The translations under genes and the position numbers were made by a program. A model generated the notes under the pieces. That model searched no databases. It had not been told where the DNA came from and worked only from the letters and a program-made list of their open reading frames with translations. From Arthrobacter sp. RIT-PI-e (GTDB lineage: Bacteria; Actinomycetota; Actinomycetes; Actinomycetales; Micrococcaceae), in NCBI RefSeq assembly GCF_001187915.1, contig NZ_LGIU01000043.1:124001-188000 (forward strand): a stretch of DNA of 64,000 nt. Direction: 5' to 3'. Below are positions 17,611 through 26,267 of the stretch, in pieces. How positions within the stretch are numbered: position 1 is the first letter of the stretch; every line of letters begins with the position of its first letter.

Positions 17611-18438
17611 TCATCCGTAGGTGTCCAGCACACGGCCGGTGGCGTTCTCGCGGACGTCGGCCGTGGCGCAGAGCTCCCTCTCGTTCATGGTGTCCACGAT
17701 GGCCTGCAGCGCAGCGATCGAGTTGAGCGTCGCCTGGCCCTGGCCGTCGTGCATTGTGATGATCGTCCCGTCCCGCAGCCGCGGTGTCGTGGTGTCGATG
17801 ATCTGCTGCGTCGTGACGCCCTCGGTGTCCCGCGTGTCCACGATGTTGTCCTCGGCCCGGAGCCCCCAGGGCATCACGAGCCGCAGACCGAGTTCCTGGG
17901 CCACCTCGTCCACGCGGGTGTCCACCGCACCGTACGGCGGGCGGTAGAGCGCAGGGTCCGGAGCGCCGGCGGCCACCAGCGCGTCGTCGGTCCGCTGCAG
18001 CTCACCGCGCAACCAGGCCGCCGTCACGGTCTCCTCGCTGCCGTCCGGGAGTACCCCGGTGGTCAGATCGGGATGGCTGTAGCTGTGGTTGCCGATGACG
18101 TGGCCCTCGGCGACGGCGCGGGCCACCGTGCTCTCACGGCCCTCGACCGCCCGCCCGTTCCAGAAGAACACCGCATCGATGCCCAGCCCGTCGAGTGCGT
18201 CGAGCACCTCGGGGGTGTTCCTGCCCGGGCCGTCGTCGAACGTGAAGGTGACGTGACCACCCGAGCAGTCGTTGCTCAGGGGCCGCTCCGCCGCAGGTCC
18301 GCTCCCGGTCCCGGCACCATCGGTGACGGGCACCATCCGGTCGGAGTGCTCCTGGACCACGGCCTGGGAAGCTCCGGCGAGGGCGACGACGGTGACGGTG
18401 GAGGCGGCGACCACCGCCGCCTTCGCACGGTTCCTCAC
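17611..18438 (-). CDS. Polysaccharide deacetylase (NodB domain)
   Basis: 275 residues from a GTG preceded by GGAGGGG. An N-terminal signal or anchor segment (AAVVAASTVTVVALAGASQA) precedes the NodB domain. All catalytic motifs are present: TFTFDDGPG (motif 1), GNHSYSHPDL (motif 2, metal His), RPPYG (motif 3) and ITMHDG (motif 5). It should remove N- or O-acetyl groups from a cell-surface or secreted polysaccharide outside the cell. The start codon overlaps the stop of the GT39-like gene (GTGA), so it belongs to the glycosyltransferase operon, and the GH18-like frame follows in phase after its TGA. Confidence 0.9.
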   Translation of the reverse strand: MRNRAKAAVVAASTVTVVALAGASQAVVQEHSDRMVPVTDGAGTGSGPAAERPLSNDCSGGHVTFTFDDGPGRNTPEVLDALDGLGIDAVFFWNGRAVEGRESTVARAVAEGHVIGNHSYSHPDLTTGVLPDGSEETVTAAWLRGELQRTDDALVAAGAPDPALYRPPYGAVDTRVDEVAQELGLRLVMPWGLRAEDNIVDTRDTEGVTTQQIIDTTTPRLRDGTIITMHDGQGQATLNSIAALQAIVDTMNERELCATADVRENATGRVLDTYG

Positions 18439-19931
18439 TGCCCCTCCACCCTGGTGAACACGAGCCACAGATCCGTCTCGGAGTGCTCACGGGCGGGGAG
18501 GGTGGCGGTCAGCTCGTAGTTCGGGTTGTCCCGGAGCGCCTGGAGCAGGACGTCCTGCACGGCGTCCAGGTCGGGCGTGCCCGTGCCGACGGTGCGCAGG
18601 ATCGCTGTCTCGAAGCGCTGGTCCTCCACGGCCACCCGCACGAGGTCCGGATTCTCGGCGTAGCCGGAGAGCGGCACGTTCCGGATCTCCGGACGGTCAC
18701 GCAGGTGGTAGTCGAGCTGCTCCGCGGCCGGGGAGATGTAGCTGCCCGCGCGCGGGGCCTCCTCGATGACGTCCAGGACCGGGCGTACGTCCACCCAGGA
18801 GGTGTACATGGCTTCCGAGCGGGAGAACCCGAACAGCAGGACGACCATGAGCAGCAGGGTCACCGGCAGGAACTTCCACACGCCCTTGGACAGCTTCGCC
18901 AGGAAGTACCCCGCGGACGGGGCGAGGAAGAGGGCGGAGTACGCCATGTGCTTGTCGAAGGAGACCGCTTCACCGAGCACCAGGTGCGCAGCGGGCATCG
19001 CCATCCCCCCGATGAACAGCAGCGCTGCCAGGACGGCCTGACGCCGGCCGTTGCGTGCCAGGAGGACCATCCCGGCGAGCGCGAGGAGGGCGAGGATGCC
19101 GATGTCGAGGACCATCCACCCCACCAGGTCACCCGGCGAGGCGTCACCGGACACGGTCCGGTCGACAGTGTTGAGTGCGATCCCCGAGGCGATCCGGTCC
19201 GACCACATCAGCCAGGCCGTGGCGGGGAGGGCCACCGTGATCGCGGCGGCCAGAGCAGCTCGCCGTCGCGTCGAGGTGAGCAGGACGATGCCGATCACCA
19301 CCGGCAGGAAGATCACCCCGGCGTACTTGACCATGGGCACCAGGCCCAGGAGCACACCGCTCACCACCGCCGATCCCCAGCCTCTCCGGACCCCGGCCCA
19401 GAGCGCTCCGGCCAGCATCGCCATGACCGGGGCGTCGAACGTGGCGAGAGCACCGACGAACACCACGGGTCCGGTCAGGGCGAGGACCGCGAGGGCGAGC
19501 ATCCCTTCGGAGCGGTACCCCAGGTCCACCGCCGCGCGGTAGACGAAGACGACCGCGGCCAGCACGCACAGCAGGCTGAATCCCCTGACGAGGCCGAGGC
19601 CCCCGAGGGTGTCCAGGACGGCGGCGAGGACGGGGTACAGGAACGGCACGCCGGAGAACGACTCGCCGTACTCCACCACGGCCTGACCCGAGAACCAGTG
19701 GTCGAGGTAGTTGTGCCCGATGGTGATGGAGAGCGCCTCGTCGACGAAGGCGGTGTTGGAGAGCCTCACGCTCAGCACGGTCAACACGGCCAGCAGCCCG
19801 ATCAGCGGGAGGTACGCCACCCGGCGGGGCGTGCTCTCGTGCTGGAACCTGGGCGGCAGCGCCTGGGCGACGGCCTCGTTCCACGCCGGACGGCGGTACT
19901 CGCCCACGGGGCGCTGCAGGATGTGGCTCAT
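18435..19931 (-). CDS. GT39-like (PMT/ArnT-type) membrane glycosyltransferase
   Basis: 498 residues with about ten membrane helices. The first external loop has NTAFVDEALSITIGHNYLDH, in which the D-E pair matches the catalytic acidic loop of GT-C dolichyl/polyprenyl-phosphate sugar transferases; MVKYAGVIFLPVV is a conserved membrane segment. The C-terminal 120 residues are soluble and external. It probably transfers a sugar from a lipid carrier to a glycan or protein at the outer membrane face. It sits between the 55-residue membrane peptide (4-nt overlap) and the deacetylase (4-nt overlap). Confidence 0.78.
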   Translation of the reverse strand: MSHILQRPVGEYRRPAWNEAVAQALPPRFQHESTPRRVAYLPLIGLLAVLTVLSVRLSNTAFVDEALSITIGHNYLDHWFSGQAVVEYGESFSGVPFLYPVLAAVLDTLGGLGLVRGFSLLCVLAAVVFVYRAAVDLGYRSEGMLALAVLALTGPVVFVGALATFDAPVMAMLAGALWAGVRRGWGSAVVSGVLLGLVPMVKYAGVIFLPVVIGIVLLTSTRRRAALAAAITVALPATAWLMWSDRIASGIALNTVDRTVSGDASPGDLVGWMVLDIGILALLALAGMVLLARNGRRQAVLAALLFIGGMAMPAAHLVLGEAVSFDKHMAYSALFLAPSAGYFLAKLSKGVWKFLPVTLLLMVVLLFGFSRSEAMYTSWVDVRPVLDVIEEAPRAGSYISPAAEQLDYHLRDRPEIRNVPLSGYAENPDLVRVAVEDQRFETAILRTVGTGTPDLDAVQDVLLQALRDNPNYELTATLPAREHSETDLWLVFTRVEGQ

Positions 19932-20095
19932 GTGTCCGTCCTCCTCGGAGGCAGGGTGGGATCGTGCTCGTGCTTCGGCAGCATGCGGCGGACGGCGATG
20001 CAGAGCACCAGCAGGGTCAGGGCCGTCAGACCCGCGACGCCCACCATGAAGCCGTTGTGCGTGACCTCCTCGAGGAGGCCCAGGAATTCGTCCAT
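19928..20095 (-). CDS. 55-residue single-span membrane protein of the polysaccharide operon
   Basis: MDEFLGLLEEVTHNGFMVGV begins a short protein with one membrane helix (GLTALTLLVLCIAVRRM) and a charged, Pro-rich tail. The start shares TGATG with the stop of the upstream GT2 gene, and its stop overlaps the GT39-like start (ATGA). This tight double coupling is good evidence that it is real. It may be an accessory subunit of the GT2 synthase, comparable in position only to small partners such as PgaD; no sequence similarity is claimed. Confidence 0.65.
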   Translation of the reverse strand: MDEFLGLLEEVTHNGFMVGVAGLTALTLLVLCIAVRRMLPKHEHDPTLPPRRTDT

Positions 20096-21243
20096 CAGGT
20101 CAGCCACTCCTTCTCTCCGCCGTGCAGCGCCAATCGGAGGGCCTTCCAGTACGCGAACGACTGGTACGTCTCGTAGACCCACAGCGGCACGATGAGCGCG
20201 GCGTAGATCCGCCCGCGCACCCCCGCCTGCCAGGTGGCGATCAGCTGGTCGAGCATGAACACCGGGATGATCAGCAGCCAGAACGGGTGGAACGCCACTT
20301 CCTCGAAACTCAGCGCGTAGCTCCAGATGATGATCATCAACAGGGGGATGATGGTCCGGAAGTAGGTCCAGAGCTGCACACCCCAGGCCTTCCGGGTGTG
20401 CTCCACGAACCCGTAGGTGAGCAGGGTCTCGAGCGTGCCCCGCTGCCACCGCAGGCGCTGGATCCTCCACTCGCGCCAGGTGGGCATCACGTCGGTGTCC
20501 ACGATGCAGTCCGCGGCGCACCGGGGATCGTACCCCACGCGTTTCAGGGCGACGGTGAGCTCGTAGTCCTCGGTCAACGAGGACTCGTCGTAGACCTGTC
20601 CCTCCACGCCCGGGAGCACCTTGCTGCCCCGCATCTCGGCCACCCTGCGCAGCGCCTCGACGGTGAAGACGGCGGCCGCCCCGGAGAGCACGTGGATGCG
20701 TCCGGCACGCCGGTGGACGGCTCGCAGGCCCTGGGTGTACTCGATCTTCTGCAGGAGTGCCACGCGTGAGGGGTGGTCCGCGGCCACGTAGGAGCCACTG
20801 ATCCCTCCTCGCTGCGGCCAGTACTCGAAGTACCTCATGCCGATCTCCACGAAGTCCTGGTTCAGCCGGCTGTCCGCGTCCATCATCAGCACGACGTCGT
20901 GCGGCTGGAGGTCCGGGAGCACCAGGGCGAGCCCCTGGTTGAGAGCACCCGCCTTCTTGGCGGCGTTGTCCCTGGTCTCCAGGACCTCCACCCCCATGGC
21001 CCTGGCGATCTCCACCGTGCCGTCGCTGCAGTTGTCGGCCGCGACGATGATGTGGTCCGGTGCCTGGGTCTGGCGACGCAGGCTGTCGATCGTCTGCGCG
21101 ATCCCGATCTCCTCGTTGTGCGCAGGGATGATCGCGATGACCCGCGCGGGTGGTTGCTGCTCCCGGGCCTCCTGCAGCAGGGAACCCGGCGCCGCCTCCT
21201 TCCCCGGTACCCCCGTACCGAGGATCTCGTCACTCAGGTGCAC
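20095..21243 (-). CDS. Processive GT2 glycosyltransferase (PgaC/IcaA-like)
   Basis: 382 residues from a GTG with GGAGG six nt upstream. The GT-A domain carries VIAIIPAHNEE, DNCSDGT, the metal-binding DAD (122-124), the catalytic TED (224-226) and QRLRW (262-266), the signature of membrane-bound processive synthases such as poly-beta-1,6-GlcNAc and cellulose synthases. Three or four membrane helices follow. It should polymerise a UDP-sugar and move the chain across the membrane. It heads an operon with a small membrane protein, a GT39-like enzyme, a NodB deacetylase and a GH18-like protein, which resembles a pga/ica-type arrangement. The sugar is probably GlcNAc given the deacetylase, but this is inference. 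Confidence 0.85.
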   Translation of the reverse strand: MHLSDEILGTGVPGKEAAPGSLLQEAREQQPPARVIAIIPAHNEEIGIAQTIDSLRRQTQAPDHIIVAADNCSDGTVEIARAMGVEVLETRDNAAKKAGALNQGLALVLPDLQPHDVVLMMDADSRLNQDFVEIGMRYFEYWPQRGGISGSYVAADHPSRVALLQKIEYTQGLRAVHRRAGRIHVLSGAAAVFTVEALRRVAEMRGSKVLPGVEGQVYDESSLTEDYELTVALKRVGYDPRCAADCIVDTDVMPTWREWRIQRLRWQRGTLETLLTYGFVEHTRKAWGVQLWTYFRTIIPLLMIIIWSYALSFEEVAFHPFWLLIIPVFMLDQLIATWQAGVRGRIYAALIVPLWVYETYQSFAYWKALRLALHGGEKEWLT

Positions 21244-21804
21244 GGCAGGCCTCCGTTCCGCCCGGAGGGGAGGAGCCCGGCATCCCGGGCGCCTCGATGC
21301 AGCGGCCCCGGGCCGGTCCCGCGGACGAGGGACCTCGAATACGGTCGGGGATCGACGACGGCAGACAGGATGGCTGCTCCTCATGAGGTGAAGCCGCGGG
21401 GTAGAAGCGCTCGCGACGGGGGTGGTCTTCCGGATGTGCGCAAGCGGGGCGCGAAGTGCTGTCCCCCGGTGGATCGTCACGAGGGCACAAGTATCCCCCC
21501 GGACGTGCGTACTCATTCAGGATGACTCCGGCACCGATCCCGTACACGAGTGAGGTGTACGCAAGATTCGAGAGGGAATACCTCACCGGGCGGTAGGCAC
21601 CACCTATGGACCACTTGACACCTGTCGGCGAGGAAGTGGGTGCGGGTCAGTGACACCGGGGATGAGCGCCGATCATCCCCGTCGGGGCGCCGATCCACCG
21701 CCAGTGCACCGACGTCGGGTGCAGGCTCGCGCCCCGGGGAACCGGGCCGTGTGAATCATCACACACCCGGTCCGGTCCCAGTGGGCCCCGGTGACCGCAC
21801 CCGG
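21244..21804. other. Long intergenic region upstream of the GT2 operon
   Basis: About 560 bp without a convincing gene. It contains an inverted repeat GTACAC (21542-21547) / GTGTAC (21555-21560) and a hairpin, CCGGGCCGTGTGA (21742-21754) with TCACACACCCGG (21759-21770), just beyond the end of the GAF gene. The first may be a regulator site for the minus-strand operon, the second a terminator for the GAF gene. Confidence 0.45.
21742..21770 (-). terminator. Hairpin downstream of the GAF gene
   Basis: GTGTGA and TCACAC flank a 4-nt ATCA loop and are extended on both sides by mostly paired G/C. It begins 34 nt after the end of the GAF coding region. There is no U tract. An operator function is also possible because GTGTGA-N4-TCACAC is a symmetrical site. 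Confidence 0.4.
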
Positions 21805-22431
21805 CTACGACCGCGCGTCGCCCACGTGGTTCAGCTCGAGTTCCGCCTCCCGGGCGAGATGCTCGAAGTACCGGTACTCACGCGGATCGAGTCCCCGTGG
21901 TTCCGTGCCGAGAAGGCAGAAGGTACCCACGAACCAGCCTCCGGGTCCCCGCAGGGGCACACCTGCGTAGAAGCGGAGGAAGGGTGCTCCGGTGACGTAC
22001 GGATTCCGTGCGAACCGCTCGTCCGCCAGCAGGTCCGGCACCACCAGCGGTTCCTCGCCCCGGATGGTCACGGTGCAGATCGAGACGTCCCGCGGGAGGT
22101 TCAGGGGCAGGGTGCCCGTGGAGGACTTGAGGTACTGCCGGTCGTCGGCGATCAGCGAGATGATCGAATCCATGACCCCGAACCGGTTCTGCGCCTCGCG
22201 GGTGAGGCGGTCGAAGCGCTCCTCCCGGCCGGAATCCAGCAACCCGCATCTCTCGACCGAACGGATCCGGTACCGCTCGGCCTCGTGGAACGCACCGGTC
22301 CTGGGCGGTGCCGGCGAACTCCGGAGCTGCGCTGTGGGCACTGAAGTCACTGGGTATGTCCGCTCGGGTGGAAGGTCGACGTCGTATCCGCACCGGAGGG
22401 GACGAACACCTCCATCCTGCCCGTCGGGCAT
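21805..22431 (-). CDS. GAF domain-containing protein
   Basis: 208 residues from an ATG; a GTG at 22350 is an alternative start. The GAF domain starts near residue 50: RYRIRSVERCGLLDSGREER, then LIADDRQYLKSSTG and DVSICTVTIRGEEPLVVPDL, as in the stand-alone GAF sensors of actinobacteria. The end (LRFYAGVPLRGPGGWFVGTF) is the usual last strand. There is no attached output domain, so it would bind a small ligand or redox signal and act through a partner. It lies between the exopolysaccharide synthase operon and the GH16 gene and may belong to their regulation, which is a guess from position. Confidence 0.75.
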   Translation of the reverse strand: MPDGQDGGVRPLRCGYDVDLPPERTYPVTSVPTAQLRSSPAPPRTGAFHEAERYRIRSVERCGLLDSGREERFDRLTREAQNRFGVMDSIISLIADDRQYLKSSTGTLPLNLPRDVSICTVTIRGEEPLVVPDLLADERFARNPYVTGAPFLRFYAGVPLRGPGGWFVGTFCLLGTEPRGLDPREYRYFEHLAREAELELNHVGDARS

Positions 22432-22608
22432 CGTCCCGGACCGTCCCGGACCTCACCCCGACGTGAAACCTGCGGAGAACCTTCGTCCGGGCGTCGCCGA
22501 CCTGCGCGGGGACGGCGGCGCGGGCGGGCGCCGAGCATCCTCGTCACCTCCCACGCGCGAGCCCGGGAGCGAGGACGGACAGGAGGCGGATCCTTCCGCC
22601 CCGGAGGG

Positions 22609-23784
22609 TCACCGTCCGCCACGCACCACCGGGGAGCAGCGCGAGCTGTCGCAGATCTGGTGGCGGACCGACGCCGTCCTCGTCGTCGTCGTGAAGCTCC
22701 CGGTGTTCTCGATGCTCCGCCGGACCCCGTTGCTCACCAGGGCCACGGTGGATCCCTTCGCCCCGGACCAGGTGAGCGTGGTCGTGATCGTGCCACGGAC
22801 CTTGGAGCTCTTCGAGGTGAGCTTGATGGGAGCGGGGACCGGCTTCGGCTTCGGGGGAACAGGCACCGCGGTCGGGACCGGAACCGGCTTCGGAGGAACA
22901 GGCACCGCGGTCGGGGCGGGCAGTGGACCTGCGACGGCGCCCGCGGGGGTGAAGGAGAAGTCGCGGACGACGACCTGCTCGGGCCTCACCCGTGCCGGGT
23001 CCCCCCCTCCACCTCCGGTGACCCAGAGGTTGAAGTGGACGGTCTCACGGGCCGGCGTCGGCACCTTCCCACCCTCCAGCACCGTGCGCTTGAGCAGCGG
23101 CCCGGAGGAGTCCTTCCCCGCGAAGGTCTCGAAGGTCAGCTTCCTCGGTTCCCACACCAGCCGGTGCGTGAGGACCGGGTGGTCGGTCACGTCGAAGACG
23201 GTGGTGTCGTTCCCCGCCCCCGGCGGGAGGCTCGCATCGAACCAGTAGCCGTGGCCCTGCGTGATGGGCCACTGCTGCTTGCCGGTTCCCCCACCCCAGG
23301 CACTGGCCTCGCACAGGTCCACCTCGTTGTACCCGGGCGCCACCGAGGCGTCGTAGGTGAAGAGGCAACCCCACACCACTTCCTTCTGCAGGCTCGAGAG
23401 ATCCTTCTCCACCGTGGTGCTGTAGGTGCCGTAGCCGAACCCGCGCCGGGTACTGATGAGTTCGGCACCCACGGGCGCCTGCCCGGTCGGGTTGGAGAGC
23501 GTCAACGTCACGTGACCGTTCGCATCGGGGTCGCCGACGTTCGCGGCGTCGAACTTCCCGTTGTAGTTCGGGCCGCCTCCGTACCGGCGCTTCTCCCAGT
23601 TGAAACCCTTCCAGGAGAAGTCGCCCGAGGGTCCTGGGTCCGCGATGACGGACGGCGTCTCGGCCGCGACACCGGGAGCCGGCACGAGGGCCCCCAGGAG
23701 CAGGGCCGCCAGAACCGTTCCGAGGGTCGTGCGGCGGAGGTGCGCCGCACGGCGTGGGGCGGCACGGACAGGTGTGACGGACAT
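22609..23784 (-). CDS. Secreted GH16-family glycoside hydrolase
   Basis: 391 residues from an ATG with GGAGG upstream. A signal peptide (LGTVLAALLLGALVPAPGVAAE) precedes a concanavalin-like barrel with FSWKGFNWEKR, GKFDAANVGDP, RRGFGYGTYSTTVE and the active-site strand NEVDLCEASAW, which matches the GH16 E-x-D-x-x-E motif. A Pro-Val-Lys repeat linker leads to a C-terminal Ig-like domain (TLTWSGAKGSTVALVSNGVR). GH16 enzymes cut beta-1,3/1,4-glucans or galactans. It is secreted and lies next to two glycan synthases, so it may trim or release the polymer made by this locus. Confidence 0.78.
   Translation of the reverse strand: MSVTPVRAAPRRAAHLRRTTLGTVLAALLLGALVPAPGVAAETPSVIADPGPSGDFSWKGFNWEKRRYGGGPNYNGKFDAANVGDPDANGHVTLTLSNPTGQAPVGAELISTRRGFGYGTYSTTVEKDLSSLQKEVVWGCLFTYDASVAPGYNEVDLCEASAWGGGTGKQQWPITQGHGYWFDASLPPGAGNDTTVFDVTDHPVLTHRLVWEPRKLTFETFAGKDSSGPLLKRTVLEGGKVPTPARETVHFNLWVTGGGGGDPARVRPEQVVVRDFSFTPAGAVAGPLPAPTAVPVPPKPVPVPTAVPVPPKPKPVPAPIKLTSKSSKVRGTITTTLTWSGAKGSTVALVSNGVRRSIENTGSFTTTTRTASVRHQICDSSRCSPVVRGGR
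22840..22916 (-). repeat. Imperfect 39-nt tandem repeat encoding Pro-Val-Lys linker
   Basis: The segment containing GGAACAGGCACCGCGGTCGG occurs twice, 39 nt apart, coding for repeated P-T-A-V-P-V-P-P-K-P units between the catalytic and Ig-like domains of the GH16 protein. The unit is a multiple of three. Confidence 0.65.
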
Positions 23785-24155
23785 GGCAGGAACCTCCACT
23801 GTTCGGTAGCCCGGCGAACCGCGAGGGTCCCGTGGCTTTGCGTCCCCGGTTCGCACCGGGTTTGCCCTTGTCGACGAGCACGTGCCCGGCGGGGACCGGC
23901 GAACCTGCTCGAGGCGGTCGCCGGGCTTCCCATGGTGCCGCACCGCGATCGGACGCGAACCGCCGACAGGCACAACAATTCGTCAGGATTGCCGCATTCG
24001 AACCGCAGGCGCCATTTCGTATCGTCGCTCGGGTACCTTGAATCCAAGCTCGGTGGTCCTCTCGGACCCGGTGAGTGTCTCAGTGCTGCCGACCCGGCGC
24101 ATACAAGTCACCGAAGCGCCGTCGTGCGCGAGTTGGAAGTGGAGAGTGCTGGAGC
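23785..24155. other. Divergent promoter region between GH16 and cellulose-synthase-like operons
   Basis: 370 bp without a gene; noticeably less GC-rich around 23970-24060 than the rest of the window, as expected for promoters. It must drive the GH16 gene to the left and the synthase/GH26/OpgC genes to the right. I see no clear consensus hexamers or operator. Confidence 0.4.
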
Positions 24156-26267
24156 ATGACTGCGCCGTCCCAGGGGGGACCTCCCGCGAACGAACAGCAC
24201 CCGGCGTCGAACGGCTCGGTGACAGGACGGATGCTCCTCATCCGGGGAATCGTCCTCGTGACGGCGATCCTGGGCACCAACTACGTCGTGTGGCGTTGGC
24301 TCTACTCCATCAACTGGGACGCCTGGTGGATCGCCATCCCGCTGGTGCTGGCCGAGACGTACTCGCTGGTCGACTCCCTCCTGTTCGGCTTCACCGTGTG
24401 GCGGCTCAAGAAACGGGAGCCGCCCGAGGCTCCCGAGGGCCTCACCGTGGACGTCTTCATCACCACCTACAACGAACCGCTCGACCTCGTGCTCACCACG
24501 GCGCGGGCCGCCAAGGCCATCCGGTACCCGCACCGGACCTACATCCTCGACGACGGCAACCGCGCCGAGGTCCGCGCCGCCGCCGAGGCGGAGGGCATCG
24601 ACTGGATCACCCGCTCCGCCGACTGGAAGAACATGCCGCGGCATGCGAAGGCCGGCAATCTGAACAACGCCCTGGCCTCGACGGACGGCGAGTTCCTCGT
24701 GATCCTCGACGCGGACCAGATCCCGGACCCCGAGATCCTCCACAGGACGCTCGGGTACTTCACGAACGAGAAGATGGCACTGGTCCAGACGCCCCAGGTG
24801 TTCGTCAACGTTCCGGACTCGGACCCGCTCGGCAGCCAGGCACCGCTGTTCTACGGGCCCATCCAGCAGGGCAAGGACGGCTGGAACGCGGCATTCTTCT
24901 GTGGTTCGAACGCCATCATCCGCCGCGAGGCCCTCATGCAACTCGGCGTCACGCGCTACGTGACGGAGATCGAACTGGCCCTCCACAAGGCACTGAAGAC
25001 ATCCGACAAGGTCATCGCGAAGGCGAAGAAGGGCCTCGGCAAGGACAACGACCGGGTGTCGGACGCCCTCGACCTCGTGACGAAGGACCTGCGGAGGGTA
25101 CGGCGCCGCCTGCAGAAGGGGCACGGCATCTCGGAGGTAACCTACGAGTTCCAGCAGCGGATGACGTCCATCACCCGGTTGCTCGTCGCTGCGGACATCG
25201 CGGCGTTCCACGAGGACCTCGCCTCGCTCGGCGACCTCTCGTCCCTCGAGGACCTCGGCCTCACCGGACTCGACGCCGGACTGCAGGACGCCGCGGTCTC
25301 GGCCCCCGGTCTGGCCGTCGTCGGCGATGCCGCCCTCGATCAGCTCGCGCAGCGCGCGTGGTCGCCACTCGCCGCGATCGACGCCGTCCGCGTCCTCATC
25401 GAATCGGTCAACGCGGACCGCAGCGGGGAGGCGCAGGCCGTGATGCCGATGGCCACCATCTCCGTCACCGAGGACATGGCCACCTGCATGCGCCTGCACT
25501 CCCTCGGGTGGGAATCCGCCTACCACCACGAGAAGCTCGCCGACGGCCTGGCACCCGAGGACCTGAACTCCATGCTGACGCAGCGCCTCCGGTGGGCACA
25601 GGGAACCATCCAGGTCATGTTCCGGGAGAACCCCTTCGCACAGAAGGGGCTGACGTTCGCCCAGAAGCTCATGTACTGGGCCACGATGTGGAGCTACTTC
25701 TCCGGCTTCACCGCCCTCGTCTACCTCGCGGCGCCCATCATCTACCTGATCTTCGGCATCCTCCCCGTCGACTCCATCAGCATCGAGTTCTTCGCACGGT
25801 TGATCCCGTTCCTCGTGGTGAACCAGCTGCTCTTCGCGATCGTGGGCAAGGGCACCAGGACCTGGCGCGGCCAGCAGTACTCGCTGGCACTGTTCCCGGT
25901 CTGGATCCGCTCGGTCACCTCGGCCTTCGGCAATGTCTACCTGGGGAGGAGCCTGGACTTCGCCGTCACCCCGAAGACCCTGCAGCAGGACGCACAACTG
26001 CGCTGGGACCTGGTCAAACCGCAGCTCTGGGCCATGGGCCTGCTGGTGGCGGCCACCGTCATCGGCCTCGTCCGTCTCGCGGTGGGGCAGGCGGACGTCC
26101 TCGGGACGTCGATCAACATCGTCTGGGTCGTCTTCGACCTCCTGATCTTCAGCGTCGTCGTCGAGGCCGTGCGGTACCGCGGCTACGAGCACTACCAGAC
26201 CGACATCGCCGCCGCGAAGTCGCGACAGGAGAGACGACAGGAGAAACGACGGGAGGGAGGGCGATGA
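24156..26267 (+). CDS. Cellulose-synthase-like GT2 with large helical insertion
   Basis: 703 residues. Two N-terminal membrane helices, then the GT-A domain with VDVFITTYNEP, DDG (132-134), DAD (185-187), PQVFVNVPDSDPLGSQ, FFCGSNAIIRREAL (248-260), TED (438-440) and QRLRW (476-480), and about five C-terminal helices: the full set of BcsA-type synthase motifs. Between GSNAIIRR and TED, normally some 20-30 residues apart, lies a predicted alpha-helical, charged insertion of about 170 residues. No PilZ domain is seen. It should polymerise UDP-glucose or a related sugar into a beta-glycan and export it. It is followed with a 4-nt overlap by a secreted GH26-like gene and then OpgC. Confidence 0.85.
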   Translation: MTAPSQGGPPANEQHPASNGSVTGRMLLIRGIVLVTAILGTNYVVWRWLYSINWDAWWIAIPLVLAETYSLVDSLLFGFTVWRLKKREPPEAPEGLTVDVFITTYNEPLDLVLTTARAAKAIRYPHRTYILDDGNRAEVRAAAEAEGIDWITRSADWKNMPRHAKAGNLNNALASTDGEFLVILDADQIPDPEILHRTLGYFTNEKMALVQTPQVFVNVPDSDPLGSQAPLFYGPIQQGKDGWNAAFFCGSNAIIRREALMQLGVTRYVTEIELALHKALKTSDKVIAKAKKGLGKDNDRVSDALDLVTKDLRRVRRRLQKGHGISEVTYEFQQRMTSITRLLVAADIAAFHEDLASLGDLSSLEDLGLTGLDAGLQDAAVSAPGLAVVGDAALDQLAQRAWSPLAAIDAVRVLIESVNADRSGEAQAVMPMATISVTEDMATCMRLHSLGWESAYHHEKLADGLAPEDLNSMLTQRLRWAQGTIQVMFRENPFAQKGLTFAQKLMYWATMWSYFSGFTALVYLAAPIIYLIFGILPVDSISIEFFARLIPFLVVNQLLFAIVGKGTRTWRGQQYSLALFPVWIRSVTSAFGNVYLGRSLDFAVTPKTLQQDAQLRWDLVKPQLWAMGLLVAATVIGLVRLAVGQADVLGTSINIVWVVFDLLIFSVVVEAVRYRGYEHYQTDIAAAKSRQERRQEKRREGGR

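Noticed and set aside
24108-26192. 694-residue open frame antisense to the cellulose-synthase-like gene
   Set aside because: Composition is typical of shadow frames (Glu/Val/Arg/His-rich, no domains), while the sense frame has complete GT2 motifs.
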